DNA of 64,000 nucleotides from Abyssisolibacter fermentans (GTDB taxonomy: Bacteria > Bacillota > Clostridia > Tissierellales > MCWD3): positions 1 to 64,000 of the forward strand of contig NZ_LOHE01000112.1 in the NCBI RefSeq assembly GCF_001559865.1, given 5' to 3'. Below the pieces are notes generated by a model. It was not told the DNA's origin, did no database searches, and saw nothing but the letters and a program-made list of their open reading frames with translations. This document shows positions 54,534 through 63,843 of the stretch, piece after piece. Both the position numbers and the translations under genes were made by a program. Position 1 is the first letter of the stretch. The number at the start of each line of letters is the position of its first letter.

Positions 54534-55016
54534 ATGAAAATTGTTAAGGTTGGAATGGCAGATTTAAATGTTGTTAAAGCGCCTGATGTGCTAACTACTT
54601 TAGGCTTAGGATCTTGTATAGGAATAGCATTATATGATAGAAAAATTAAAATTGCTGGTTTAGTACACATAATGTTGCCTAATAGTAAAGAAATAAAGAA
54701 AAATAGTAACAAAGCTAAATTTGCTGATACAGGAATTGAGGTTTTAATCGAAGAAATGGAAAAATTAGGTGCTAATAAAAGAAATATAGTTGCAAAAATT
54801 GCTGGTGGAGCTCAAATGTTTAATTTTAATACACAGAATAGTATATTAAGAATAGGACAAAGAAATGCTGAAGCCTCTAGGTTATATCTGAAAAAATTAA
54901 ATATTCCTATATTAGCTGATGATACAGGTGGTAATTTTGGAAGAACAATTGAATTAAGAGCTGAAGATGGTACGTTAAAAGTTAAAACCATTGGTCATGG
55001 TGTAAAAGAAATATAA
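54534..55016 (+). CDS. cheD: Chemoreceptor deamidase CheD
   Basis: Deamidates receptor glutamines and is regulated by CheC. The 160-residue protein has the catalytic cysteine C28 in LGLGSCIGIALYD and histidine H45 in GLVHIMLPNS, with the conserved AKIAGGAQMF and DDTGGNFGRTIEL. Tightly coupled to cheC. Confidence 0.96.
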   Translation: MKIVKVGMADLNVVKAPDVLTTLGLGSCIGIALYDRKIKIAGLVHIMLPNSKEIKKNSNKAKFADTGIEVLIEEMEKLGANKRNIVAKIAGGAQMFNFNTQNSILRIGQRNAEASRLYLKKLNIPILADDTGGNFGRTIELRAEDGTLKVKTIGHGVKEI

Positions 55017-55038
55017 TGCCTTTTTGGGGGTAAGAGCC

Positions 55039-55779
55039 ATGTTGAAGGAAGAACTATGGGAAAAATATAAAATAAACAGCAATGATTTTGAAATAAAAAA
55101 ATTATTAATAGAAGAATACATATATTTAGTAAAGATAATAGCAGGAAGACTCTTCTCTTATTATGGTGGAAGTACTGAATATGATGATTTAGTGAGTTTT
55201 GGTATATTTGGTCTTATAGATGCTATAGATAAATTTGATTATGATAGAGATATCAAATTTGAATCCTATGCTAAAATAAGAATCAAAGGGTCAATAATTG
55301 ACAATTTGAGAAAGACTGATTGGATACCACGTTCTGTGCGAAAAAAAGCTAAAGAAATTGAAGAAGCAAGCTCTAAGCTTGTAAATGAGCTTAATAGAGA
55401 ACCTACAATAGAAGAAATTGAACAATGTACAGGTATTGATAAAAATGAAATACATAAAACACTAGGTGATATAGCTACTTTTAATATAGTTTCTTTAGAT
55501 GAAATTGCATGTACATTAGGCGAATACAATTTTAATGATAAGAAAAATCGAACTCCTGAAATGTCTTTTATAGGAAACGAAATAAAGGAAATAATAATTG
55601 AAAAAATCGAAGCACTTCCAGAAAAAGAAAAAATGGTTATTTCTTTATATTATTATGATGAACTTACATATAAAGAAATAGGCAAGGTTATGGGATTGAC
55701 AGAATCTAGGATATCTCAAATTCATAGTAAAGCTATATTAATGCTAAAAAATATATTAAAAAAAGAAGGCATAATTTAG
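55039..55779 (+). CDS. fliA: Flagellar sigma factor SigD (FliA, sigma-28)
   Basis: Directs transcription of late flagellar, chemotaxis and autolysin genes. The 246-residue protein has region 2 (DLVSFGIFGLIDAIDKFDYD and KFESYAKIRIKGSIIDNLRK), region 3 (WIPRSVRKKAKEIEE) and region 4 helix-turn-helix (LTYKEIGKVMGLTESRISQI). ATG 55039 is chosen, about 8 nt after GGGGG; a TTG at 55024 is possible. No anti-sigma flgM gene is seen here. Confidence 0.96.
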   Translation: MLKEELWEKYKINSNDFEIKKLLIEEYIYLVKIIAGRLFSYYGGSTEYDDLVSFGIFGLIDAIDKFDYDRDIKFESYAKIRIKGSIIDNLRKTDWIPRSVRKKAKEIEEASSKLVNELNREPTIEEIEQCTGIDKNEIHKTLGDIATFNIVSLDEIACTLGEYNFNDKKNRTPEMSFIGNEIKEIIIEKIEALPEKEKMVISLYYYDELTYKEIGKVMGLTESRISQIHSKAILMLKNILKKEGII

Positions 55780-55808
55780 TTTTCTATAATAAATATGGTG
55801 GTGAGTAG

Positions 55809-57503
55809 ATGAAAAAGGATATTATAATAGAAGGCAAAAGTTTAGAAGAAACAACACAAGATAAAAGAGTATTAGAGTCAGAAACTGAAAGACAAACAAA
55901 CGTAAAAACTTCTAATTTTACTGATAAATTTGATGTAAAATATTTAAAAGAAGGAGTTTGTTTAAGAATTCTAAAATACTATGCTGATGATTTATTTATG
56001 ATTAATGATATCATTAATTATTTAGATACAAAAAAAGTTACAGGTTATGATTTAGAAAGAATAAAGAAAATTGTAAAAAGAAAAGATACCGAATTAATGC
56101 CTATTGCACCTTATCAAAATGAAAATTTAATTGATTCTAAGCTGAATATTTATATAACAAATGATATAATGGAAGCTTATGCGACATTATTACCTGCCTA
56201 TGGAGGAAGAAAACTCACATTGGAAGGTGCATTGAATCAGATAAGAGAAAAAAAAATATCATATGGAATTCTAGAAAACGTAGTAAAAAATATTATAGAA
56301 CAAGAAAAGTATGATATAAAGACACTAATAGCTAAAGGTATGAAACCGGTTAACGCTAAAAAAGGATACTTAACTAATTATTTTGAGCAGAAAAAAGATT
56401 TAAGCCCCGAGTTATTAGAAGATGGAACAGTTGATTACAGAAACCTTCATATTGTACAAAATGTAAAAGAAGGACAACTGTTATGTGAGCTTACAGAGCC
56501 TATCCTAGGAGAAGATGGTATAAATGTTTTAGGTGCAAAAGTAGCGCATAAACCTGCAAAGGAAGTATATATAAAACATGGTAAAAACGTTGCTTTATCA
56601 GATGATGCTAAAAAACTTTATGCTGATAAAAATGGTCAAATTAAAATTATAGATGGGAAAATAAATGTATTAGATATTTATGAAGTAGATGGAAATGTGG
56701 ATAATAAGACGGGTAATATCGAATTTAATGGTTCTGTATTAATTAAAGGAAACGTAAAATCAGGGTTTGAAATAAATGCATATGGAGATATTATCGTTGA
56801 AGGGGTTGTAGAAGGAGCTAGAATCAACAGCCAAAGTAATATAACCTTGAAAAGAGGTATACAAGGTGGGAAAAAAGCATATTTAACAGCTAACGGAGAT
56901 ATTGCATCAAAATATATTGAAAGTTGTAAGATATTTTGCAAAGGTAATGTTGTTGCTCATGCAATAATGCATAGTGAAATAGCTTGTGAAGGTAATATAT
57001 ATGTAAATCAAAACAAAGGACTAATTGTTGGTGGTTATGTCAAAGCTAAACAAGAAATTCATGCTAAAACGATTGGTTCAGAAATGGAAACTAGAACATT
57101 AATTGAAGTAGGTGTAGATCCAAAGGTTAAAGAAAGATATAATGACGTTATCACTCAACTAAATACTATGAGAAAAAATATAGAAAAGCTAGATAAAAAT
57201 ATTAATTTATTAAATAGATTATTAAAGGCTGGTAGAATGGATAGTAATAAAAAGGAACTTTTGATTCGTTCATTAAAAACTAGAAAAGCTTTAAGTGTTG
57301 AATATGGTAAATTAAATATTGAGAAAGATAGTTTAGTTTCACAAATGAGCGAATTATCTAAAGGTGCTGTATTTGTAAACAGGGTAATGCATCCAGGTGT
57401 AAAGATTACTATTGGTAATGATGTTATGTTTGTAAAACAAGAGTATGCGAGATGTAAAATATACAATAAAGATAATGAAATCGCTATAGGTAGTTTAAAT
57501 TAG
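55809..57503 (+). CDS. FapA/DUF342 domain protein
   Basis: Protein of 564 residues. The centre (residues about 130-430) has the DUF342 pattern with a beta-helix-like run: GQIKIIDGKINVLDIYEVDG, GSVLIKGNVKSGFEINAYGD, VEGVVEGARINSQSNITLKR. A coiled coil follows (about 440-520). In Vibrio the related FapA affects flagellar assembly and placement, and clostridia often carry this gene after sigD. Its exact role here is inference. GGTGGTGAG precedes the ATG. Confidence 0.8.
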   Translation: MKKDIIIEGKSLEETTQDKRVLESETERQTNVKTSNFTDKFDVKYLKEGVCLRILKYYADDLFMINDIINYLDTKKVTGYDLERIKKIVKRKDTELMPIAPYQNENLIDSKLNIYITNDIMEAYATLLPAYGGRKLTLEGALNQIREKKISYGILENVVKNIIEQEKYDIKTLIAKGMKPVNAKKGYLTNYFEQKKDLSPELLEDGTVDYRNLHIVQNVKEGQLLCELTEPILGEDGINVLGAKVAHKPAKEVYIKHGKNVALSDDAKKLYADKNGQIKIIDGKINVLDIYEVDGNVDNKTGNIEFNGSVLIKGNVKSGFEINAYGDIIVEGVVEGARINSQSNITLKRGIQGGKKAYLTANGDIASKYIESCKIFCKGNVVAHAIMHSEIACEGNIYVNQNKGLIVGGYVKAKQEIHAKTIGSEMETRTLIEVGVDPKVKERYNDVITQLNTMRKNIEKLDKNINLLNRLLKAGRMDSNKKELLIRSLKTRKALSVEYGKLNIEKDSLVSQMSELSKGAVFVNRVMHPGVKITIGNDVMFVKQEYARCKIYNKDNEIAIGSLN

Positions 57504-57518
57504 AAAAGAGGGATAAAT

Positions 57519-57836
57519 ATGCCAATTAGACCGATTGATATGCAAAACATGTTGCCTAGAGCACAGCAATTATCTGAGATGAATCAAAACAGACTTAACA
57601 GAAGTAGAAATATGTTAAACTTACAAGTTAATGAACAAAACAATCAAATTGAGAAAACTATGAATAAAGTCAACAATACTGAAGATGCTTACAAAGCATC
57701 AATCAATAAAGATGGAAGTAATAAAAAGAATAATCAAAAAGATAAAGAAAAAGCTAATAAAGAGAAACAAACTAAAGATAGTGAAAGTAGTAAACTAATA
57801 AATAATATTGGCAACCATATAGATATAAAAATATAA
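57519..57836 (+). CDS. Conserved small protein of unknown function
   Basis: Protein of 105 residues: MPIRPIDMQNMLPRAQQLSE, then a polar helix (NRSRNMLNLQVNEQNNQIEK) and a lysine-rich, probably disordered tail. The N-terminal MPIRPID-type opening recalls small proteins next to chemotaxis genes in related clostridia. It has no membrane segment or known motif. GAGGGA precedes the ATG. The tight setting between DUF342 and SwrB-like genes says it is expressed with them. Confidence 0.7.
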   Translation: MPIRPIDMQNMLPRAQQLSEMNQNRLNRSRNMLNLQVNEQNNQIEKTMNKVNNTEDAYKASINKDGSNKKNNQKDKEKANKEKQTKDSESSKLINNIGNHIDIKI

Positions 57837-57849
57837 TATGAGGTGTATG

Positions 57850-58305
57850 ATGTATATTTATATTGTTTCTGGTGGAATAATATGTTTTATAATAGGTTTA
57901 GTTATACTTATTATAAATAGTGGTGGAGAAAAAGAAGAACTAGAAAATTTCAATGATTTTGTTACAATGAATGATAAAGAAACAACAGATAATAATACTA
58001 TAGTCTTAAATGAAATAGTGGGGCAGTTAAATCAGATTATAGAAATGAACAATCTTAATGATAATATAGATACAAAAGAAGTAGAAGAAGATATAGTTGA
58101 AGATATAGATACAATAAAAAATAACATTGATTATAAAGAAGTAGAAAAACAACAATTTACTGAAAATAGCAGAACACAATTAACTGAAGCAGAAGAAATT
58201 GCTAAATACTACCTTGATGGAATGAGCGTTGTACACATAGCAAAAAAAATGAATAAAGGCATTAGGGAAATAGAAATCATTCTAAAATTGAAAAATTTAT
58301 ATTAA
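57850..58305 (+). CDS. SwrB-like motility protein (YlxL position)
   Basis: Protein of 151 residues with one N-terminal membrane helix (IVSGGIICFIIGLVILII), an acidic linker and a C-terminal helix-turn-helix-like segment (AEEIAKYYLDGMSVVHIAKK and then MNKGIREIEIILKLKNLY). This matches the layout of SwrB (YlxL) of Bacillus subtilis, which sits between sigD and rpsB and promotes hook-basal-body completion. Homology is judged by architecture and place rather than high identity. ATG 57850 is one of three nearby ATGs. Confidence 0.7.
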   Translation: MYIYIVSGGIICFIIGLVILIINSGGEKEELENFNDFVTMNDKETTDNNTIVLNEIVGQLNQIIEMNNLNDNIDTKEVEEDIVEDIDTIKNNIDYKEVEKQQFTENSRTQLTEAEEIAKYYLDGMSVVHIAKKMNKGIREIEIILKLKNLY

Positions 58306-58609
58306 ACCAGATTATTAATATATCAAATATTCATTAATAAAACTCATTCTAAATGACAATATAGCTTTACTGATTAACTTTTGCAGAATGTTATTAAAAG
58401 TTATATAATAATCTTGGTATTAATATTTTTACAAATTTAATTTTTAAGCAATATTATAATAAATTTAGATAAATTTTTATTGCTAAATAAAATTAAGTAT
58501 GATATACTACTATAGGTGAAAACACACACTTGGTGACTTTTAGAGTGTGCCAACAGGTTCTCTAAGAGAATGAAGCAGGTGGAGGAAAAACAATGAGGAG
58601 GTGTTGAAG
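58306..58609 (+). promoter_or_regulatory. rpsB promoter and structured leader
   Basis: This gap separates the motility cluster from rpsB. A promoter is seen at 58480-58508 (TTGCTA, 17 nt, TATACT). The presumed leader from about 58515 contains CACACT/AGTGTG and TTCTC/GAGAA hairpins before the ribosome binding site GAGGAGGTG. An S2-binding autoregulatory leader is a natural guess, but I cannot match it to a named family. 58306-58470 is AT-rich with nothing I can support. Confidence 0.55.
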
Positions 58610-59338
58610 ATGGCAGTAATATCAATGAAAAGTCTATTAGAAGCTGGAGTACATTTTGGTCATCAAACAAGAAGATGGAATCCAAAGATGGCAGATTATA
58701 TTTTTACAGCTAGAAATGGCATTTATATTATTGATCTTCAAAAAACAACCAAAAAGGTTGAACAAGCGTATAATTTTGTAAAAGAAGTAGTTGAAAACAA
58801 TGGAAAGGTTCTATTTGTTGGTACTAAAAAACAAGCACAAGAAGCTATCCAAAATGAAGCTAACAGATGTGGCATGTATTTTGTAAGCCAAAGATGGTTA
58901 GGTGGAATGTTAACTAACTATAAGACAATCAATAAAAGAATTGACCGTCTTAAAAAATTAAGAGCTATGGAAGAAGAAGGTACATTTGATGTTTTACCTA
59001 AAAAGGAAGTTATAAAGCTTAGACATGAAGCTGAAAGACTTGAAAAATTCTTAGGTGGAATTAAAGATATGAACGGTCTTCCAGATGTATTATTTGTGGT
59101 TGATCCTAGAAAAGAAAAAATAGCTATCAGAGAAGCTAGGATACTTGGCATACCAGTTGTTGCAATAGTGGATACTAACTGTGATCCAGATGAAGTAGAT
59201 TTCGTTATTCCAGGTAATGATGATGCTATTAGAGCTGTCAAATTGTTAACTAAAACAATAGCTAATGCTGTTTTAGAAGGAAAACAAGGAGAGCAAATAG
59301 AAGAAGTAGAAGCTGAAAAAGAAATACCAGCAAAATAA
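58610..59338 (+). CDS. rpsB: 30S ribosomal protein S2
   Basis: Small-subunit protein of 242 residues with [20 protein letters not shown] near the start, [10 protein letters not shown], and [20 protein letters not shown]-type text (here [20 protein letters not shown]). ATG 58610 gives the usual N-terminus [12 protein letters not shown] and has GAGGAGGTG upstream. A terminator follows, then tsf. Confidence 0.97.
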   Translation: MAVISMKSLLEAGVHFGHQTRRWNPKMADYIFTARNGIYIIDLQKTTKKVEQAYNFVKEVVENNGKVLFVGTKKQAQEAIQNEANRCGMYFVSQRWLGGMLTNYKTINKRIDRLKKLRAMEEEGTFDVLPKKEVIKLRHEAERLEKFLGGIKDMNGLPDVLFVVDPRKEKIAIREARILGIPVVAIVDTNCDPDEVDFVIPGNDDAIRAVKLLTKTIANAVLEGKQGEQIEEVEAEKEIPAK

Positions 59339-59352
59339 TTATTGAGATATTA

Positions 59353-59398
59353 GTAAGGGTTATAAGGGAACAAGTATCCCTTATACTCTTACTTTTTT
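59353..59398 (+). terminator. Terminator between rpsB and tsf
   Basis: GTAAGGGTTATAAGGGA and TCCCTTATACTCTTAC form a 16-bp stem with one G-U pair and one bulged T, followed by six Ts. It probably allows partial read-through, since tsf is the usual partner of rpsB. Confidence 0.85.
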
Positions 59399-59473
59399 AC
59401 AATCTATAGAAAAATGTGTATATTTTCGGAAATTTTAGTTCAGAACTATTACTAATAGATAAATCAATCTTAA

Positions 59474-59520
59474 AACCCGGATATTATTTAAAATTTTGCT
59501 AATAATCAGGGTTATATTTT
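59474..59520. terminator. Second hairpin in the rpsB-tsf gap, with ends like the interspersed repeat
   Basis: AACCC and ATTATT in the left arm pair with AATAAT and GGGTT in the right arm around a 12-nt loop and an internal bulge; a T-rich stretch follows. The right arm AATAATCAGGGTTA is the exact reverse complement of 14 bases of the left terminal repeat at 16668. Confidence 0.4.
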
Positions 59521-59544
59521 GATATTTTTAGGAGGCGAATAAAA

Positions 59545-60192
59545 ATGAAGATTAGTGCAGCTATGGTAAAAGAGCTTAGAGAACAAACAGCAGCTGGAAT
59601 GCTTGATTGTAAAAAAGCATTAGTTGAAGCTGAAGGAGATATGGAAAAAGCAGTTGAGGTATTAAGAAAGAAAGGTCTTTCTAAAGCAGCAAAAAAAGCT
59701 GGTAGAATTGCAGCTGAAGGTGTTGTTATGTCATACATACATGGCGGTAGAATTGGAGTTTTAATAGAGGTTAACAGTGAAACAGACTTTGTTGCTAAAG
59801 GTGATGAATTCAAACAATTTGCTAGAGATATGGCAATGCAAGTAGCAGCAGCAAATCCAAAATATGTTACAAGAGAAGAAGTTCCACAAGAAGTAATTGA
59901 AAAAGAAAAAGAAATATTAAAAGAACAAGCTTTAAATGAAGGAAAGCCTGAACATATAGTAGATAAAATGGTAGTTGGAAGACTAGAAAAATTCTATAAA
60001 GAAAATTGTTTATTAGAGCAACCGTTTATTAAAGATCCGGATGCTACTGTTAATGATTTATTAGTTGCGAAAATAGCAAAATTAGGCGAAAACTTAAAAA
60101 TTAGAAGATTTGTTAGATTTGAAGTTGGAGAAGGCTTAGAGAAAAAAGAAGAAAATTTTGCTGAAGAAGTAGCAAAACAAATTAATGGTTAA
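59545..60192 (+). CDS. tsf: Elongation factor Ts
   Basis: Nucleotide exchange factor for EF-Tu. The 215-residue protein has [35 protein letters not shown] and the core [19 protein letters not shown] with the TDFV motif. It is the short form, lacking roughly 75 residues in the second subdomain compared with the ~290-residue proteins of Bacillus and Escherichia. AGGAGGCGAA precedes the ATG. Confidence 0.97.
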   Translation: MKISAAMVKELREQTAAGMLDCKKALVEAEGDMEKAVEVLRKKGLSKAAKKAGRIAAEGVVMSYIHGGRIGVLIEVNSETDFVAKGDEFKQFARDMAMQVAAANPKYVTREEVPQEVIEKEKEILKEQALNEGKPEHIVDKMVVGRLEKFYKENCLLEQPFIKDPDATVNDLLVAKIAKLGENLKIRRFVRFEVGEGLEKKEENFAEEVAKQING

Positions 60193-60210
60193 TAATTAAC
60201 GGATAAAAAA

Positions 60211-60243
60211 TTAAATGGAGAACACATAGTGTTCTCCATTTAA
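60211..60243 (+). terminator. Terminator after tsf
   Basis: TTAAATGGAGAACAC and its exact reverse complement form a perfect 15-bp stem around the 3-nt loop ATA. No T-run follows, but the position 18 nt after the stop fits a transcript end. Confidence 0.7.
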
Positions 60244-60528
60244 GTAAGTAATCATAAACATAATATAAGTAGTATATTAGCTTAAGATATCTAATATACT
60301 AACGAATATGAAAATAAAGAACTAAATCTTTAATTTAAACAATTTTATATAAAAATTTGCCCAAATTTGTACATGGAAAATATTACGAATTAAAGAGTTT
60401 GTAATTTCCTATAAATTACAATAAAAATTAACATCACAAAATTCATATTAATTTAGTGATAAATTTGGTTAATTTAAAGGAATTCTTACAATTTTTATAG
60501 AATATTAATAACAGCTAGGAGTGTTAAT
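60244..60528. other. Intergenic region before pyrH
   Basis: Contains a perfect 10-bp inverted repeat at 60271-60300 (AGTATATTAG/CTAATATACT, 10-nt loop) and otherwise AT-rich sequence. A pyrH promoter is likely here but I could not pick one with acceptable spacing. No gene is supported. Confidence 0.45.
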
Positions 60529-61239
60529 ATGAAAAAACCTTTATATAATAGAGTAGTTCTAAAAATAAGTGGTGAAGCTTTAAAAGGTGAAAAGGGTTTT
60601 GGTTTAGACGAAGTCACTATTTTGGACATAGCACAGCAAATAAAAGGATTACAGGAATTAAACGTAGAAGTAGCTATAGTAGTAGGAGGAGGAAATTTTT
60701 GGAGAGGTAGAAGCAGTAAAGATATGGATAGAACAACAGCAGACTATATGGGTATGCTAGCAACTGTTATTAATGCTTTAGCTTTACAGGATGCATTGGA
60801 AAGAATGGATGTCCTTACTAGAGTACAAACTGCAATCGAAATGAGACAAATTGCTGAACCTTACATTAGAAGAAGAGCTGTAAGGCATTTAGAAAAAGGA
60901 AGAGTAGTAATATTTGCTGCTGGAACAGGGAATCCATACTTCTCAACAGATACAACTGCTGCATTAAGAGCGGCTGAGATCGAGGCAGATGTTATTTTAT
61001 TAGCAAAAAAAGGCATCGATGGAGTATATGACTCAGATCCAATGGAGAATCCTAATGCTCAAAAATTTGATAAATTAAACTATAAAGATGTATTAAATCT
61101 AGAATTAGGCGTTATGGATTCAACCGCTGCATCTTTATGTAAAGATAATAAAATACCAATCATTGTTTTTGGCATTGAAGAAAGCAATAATATTGTAAAA
61201 GTTGTAATGGGTGAAAAAATTGGTACTCAATTAAATTAA
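60529..61239 (+). CDS. pyrH: UMP kinase
   Basis: Phosphorylates UMP to UDP, supplying pyrimidine nucleotides. The 236-residue protein has [34 protein letters not shown], and the amino-acid-kinase motif [19 protein letters not shown]. It is followed 13 nt later by frr, the conserved tsf-pyrH-frr order. Confidence 0.97.
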   Translation: MKKPLYNRVVLKISGEALKGEKGFGLDEVTILDIAQQIKGLQELNVEVAIVVGGGNFWRGRSSKDMDRTTADYMGMLATVINALALQDALERMDVLTRVQTAIEMRQIAEPYIRRRAVRHLEKGRVVIFAAGTGNPYFSTDTTAALRAAEIEADVILLAKKGIDGVYDSDPMENPNAQKFDKLNYKDVLNLELGVMDSTAASLCKDNKIPIIVFGIEESNNIVKVVMGEKIGTQLN

Positions 61240-61252
61240 GGAGGTTTAATTT

Positions 61253-61810
61253 ATGTATTTAGAAGTTCATCAAGAAATAGAAGAAAAAATGAAAAAGACT
61301 ATTAAGGTTTTAAAAGACGATATTAGTAGCATCAGAGCTGGAAGAGCAAATACAGCATTGTTAGATAGAATAACTGTTAAATATTATGGTGTAGATACTC
61401 CTTTAAAACAAGTAGCTAATATTTCTGCGCCAGAACCTAGATTGCTTGTTGTACATCCTTATGATCCAAGTATTATTAGTGAAATTGAAAAATCTATACA
61501 AAAATCAGATTTAGGAATAAACCCATCAAATGACGGCAAAATTATTAGATTAGCTATACCGCAATTAACAGAAGAAAGAAGAAAAGATTTAACAAAAGTT
61601 CTTAAAAAAATAAGTGAAAGTGCAAAAGTTGCTTTAAGAAATGAAAGAAGACATGCTAATGATATACTTAAAAAAATGAATAAAAATGGTGATATTACAG
61701 AAGATGATTTGAAAAAAGCTGAAGATGAAGTACAAAAGCTTACTGATCAACATATTAAAAAAGTAGACGAATTAACTGAAAAGAAAAAAGAAGAATTAAT
61801 GGAGGTTTAG
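61253..61810 (+). CDS. frr: Ribosome recycling factor
   Basis: Splits post-termination ribosomes together with EF-G. The 185-residue protein has [38 protein letters not shown] and the C-terminal [27 protein letters not shown] precedes the ATG. Confidence 0.97.
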   Translation: MYLEVHQEIEEKMKKTIKVLKDDISSIRAGRANTALLDRITVKYYGVDTPLKQVANISAPEPRLLVVHPYDPSIISEIEKSIQKSDLGINPSNDGKIIRLAIPQLTEERRKDLTKVLKKISESAKVALRNERRHANDILKKMNKNGDITEDDLKKAEDEVQKLTDQHIKKVDELTEKKKEELMEV

Positions 61811-61816
61811 CCTGTT

Positions 61817-62002
61817 TTGAATTATTTAGTGGGGCTTTGCTTGGAAGAAGCATTATCTAAAATTAATAAAAATCAATATACAATTGAAATTAAATATACT
61901 AAAGGTTTGAATAATAAATTTTTAAGTGAACTTAATGAAGCTCGCGTTGTTAAGGTAGATTATTATGATGATGTAGCATCAATTTTAGTTTGTGATTTTT
62001 AA
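61817..62002 (+). CDS. Small conserved-position protein of unknown function
   Basis: Sixty-one residues from TTG 61817 with GGAGG about 11 nt upstream inside frr. The pattern GLCLEEALSKINKNQYTIEI and RVVKVDYYDDVASILVCDF suggests a small alpha-beta fold, loosely like a single PASTA-type unit, but I do not recognise the family. It is wedged between frr and uppS and ends at a hairpin. Confidence 0.55.
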   Translation: MNYLVGLCLEEALSKINKNQYTIEIKYTKGLNNKFLSELNEARVVKVDYYDDVASILVCDF

Positions 62003-62029
62003 TCCCCTTCTCTCCAGAGGGGGATTTAG
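62001..62029 (+). terminator. Hairpin between the small gene and uppS
   Basis: AATCCCCTTCT pairs with AGAGGGGGATT (11 bp, one G-U) around CTCC, starting inside the preceding stop codon. The T-tract is short, so this may be an attenuator rather than a full stop. Confidence 0.6.
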
Positions 62030-62046
62030 ATTTACTGGAGGTAGGC

Positions 62047-62793
62047 ATGGATAAAAATGTTAAAATACAAGAGTTGAAGAAAAAAGTGTTAAGTAGAGAA
62101 TTGCCTGAACATATTGCTATAACTATGGATGGCAATGGTAGATGGGCTAAAAAAAGGTTTTTACCTAGAACTGTTGGGCATAAAGAAGGTGTAAATGCGT
62201 TAAAAAGAATAGTTGAAGTTTGTGGAGATATAAAACTAAAATATTTAACGGTATTTGCCTTTTCAACAGAAAATTGGAAAAGACCAGAGGATGAGGTCAA
62301 TTATTTATTAAAGCTATTAAGAGAATTCCTAAAGAGTGAATTAAACACTTTGCATAAAAATAGAGTTAAGATTAATATTTGGGGAGATACTAGTGTATTT
62401 AGTGATATAATTCAAGAAGAACTCCAATATGCAGTTGAAAAAACAAGAGATAATGATAAACTTATATTAAATTTAGCATTAAATTACGGTGGTAAAGCTG
62501 ATATAATTAAAGCATGTAAAGAACTTTATCATTCAATAGCAAAAGGTGAAATAAATATAGATGATATAGATGAAGAACTTTTTTCAAAATCTCTTTATAG
62601 TAAAGGACAACCTGATCCTAACATATTAATTAGAACTGGTGGAGATTATAGAATAAGTAATTTTTTATTGTACCAAAGTGCATATACTGAATTATGGTTT
62701 TCAGATGTTTATTGGCCTTCATTTGATGAGGAACTTTTATATCAAGCTATATTAGATTATAATAATAGAGATAGACGCTTTGGAGGAGTATAA
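62047..62793 (+). CDS. uppS: Undecaprenyl diphosphate synthase
   Basis: Cis-prenyltransferase that makes the lipid carrier for peptidoglycan and teichoic acids. The 248-residue protein has the catalytic ITMDGNGRWAKK (D28), GHKEGVNALKRIVE and the C-terminal RTGGDYRISNFLLYQSAYTE and ELWFSDVYWPSF. GGAGGTAGG precedes the ATG. Confidence 0.97.
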   Translation: MDKNVKIQELKKKVLSRELPEHIAITMDGNGRWAKKRFLPRTVGHKEGVNALKRIVEVCGDIKLKYLTVFAFSTENWKRPEDEVNYLLKLLREFLKSELNTLHKNRVKINIWGDTSVFSDIIQEELQYAVEKTRDNDKLILNLALNYGGKADIIKACKELYHSIAKGEINIDDIDEELFSKSLYSKGQPDPNILIRTGGDYRISNFLLYQSAYTELWFSDVYWPSFDEELLYQAILDYNNRDRRFGGV

Positions 62794-62969
62794 AAAAGAG
62801 ATATGAGTAAAATAAGTTGCTTATAGTCACATTCGAATTTTAGTTACATCCAAGAGTTAAATTACATGTATAATTTTAATATGTGAGTAATTTAATAATA
62901 AAGAAAACAAATCAAAAACGTAATAATGCAAGTTTTTTATTGAATATTAACTAGATAAGGTGGGATAAA

Positions 62970-63749
62970 ATGAAGACAAGAATAATTAGTGCGGCGGTAT
63001 TAGTAGCAATATTACTAATCTTTCTATATGTAGGCAATATTTATTTAAATATTGGTATATCAGTTATATGTTTTATAGGATTATATGAATTTCAAAAAGT
63101 AGTAGAAGCATATAAACTAAAACCTTTTAGAGTAACAAATTATATAACTGCAGCAATATATTTATCATTACTTATAATTTTGCCAAAAGATAAATATAGT
63201 ATAGTATTACAAGCAACAGTAGTTTTGTATACTTTAGTTTTACTAACTATATTTTTATTTAAAGATGATACAAAGCCAGCTGATATTGGTATAAACTTGA
63301 TGACAATTGTTTATGTTGTGTTCACTTTATCTCATATGATATTCTTAAATGGAAGTATATATATTTGGTTAATTTTTATTACAGCTTGGTCTACAGATAC
63401 ATGTGCATATTTTATTGGTGTATTTTTCGGTAAGAGGAAATTATGTCCTAAGCTAAGTCCTAAAAAGACAATAGGAGGTTCTATAGCAGGAATATTAGGT
63501 TGCATAATAAGTTCTATGATTTTTGGTTATATATTCAAGACTGGAAATATACTACAATTAGGGCTATTAGGATTATTTTGTTCTATATTTGCACAGGTTG
63601 GTGACATATGTGCTTCAAAATTTAAAAGAGTTGCTGGCATAAAGGATTATGGAAATCTAATGCCGGGACATGGAGGAATATTAGATAGATTTGACAGTAT
63701 CATATTTACTGCACCAATTGTTTATTATTTCACTTTGTTTATAATTTAA
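62970..63749 (+). CDS. cdsA: Phosphatidate cytidylyltransferase
   Basis: Makes CDP-diacylglycerol from phosphatidic acid and CTP in the membrane. The 259-residue protein has about seven membrane helices and the C-terminal signature CASKFKRVAGIKDYGNLMPG and HGGILDRFDS. The start follows AAGGTGGGA. The 176-nt gap from uppS has no clear element. Confidence 0.95.
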   Translation: MKTRIISAAVLVAILLIFLYVGNIYLNIGISVICFIGLYEFQKVVEAYKLKPFRVTNYITAAIYLSLLIILPKDKYSIVLQATVVLYTLVLLTIFLFKDDTKPADIGINLMTIVYVVFTLSHMIFLNGSIYIWLIFITAWSTDTCAYFIGVFFGKRKLCPKLSPKKTIGGSIAGILGCIISSMIFGYIFKTGNILQLGLLGLFCSIFAQVGDICASKFKRVAGIKDYGNLMPGHGGILDRFDSIIFTAPIVYYFTLFII

Positions 63750-63843
63750 ATTATAAATAAAGTGGTAAGAAAATTAGTAAAAAACATATTCTTAGTGCAA
63801 ATAAAGTAATAATGAAAGATAACTTAGAATTGAAGGAGAAAAT

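Noticed and set aside
59421-59435. CodY-box-like sequence TATTTTCGGAAATTT in the rpsB-tsf gap
   Set aside because: Matches 12 of 15 positions of AATTTTCWGAAAATT, which is easily reached by chance in AT-rich intergenic DNA, and the place is not a usual CodY target.
62811-62850. Possible further relic of the interspersed repeat in the uppS-cdsA gap (GTTGCTTATAGTCACATTCG)
   Set aside because: Only scattered short matches to module C and no retained hairpin pairing.
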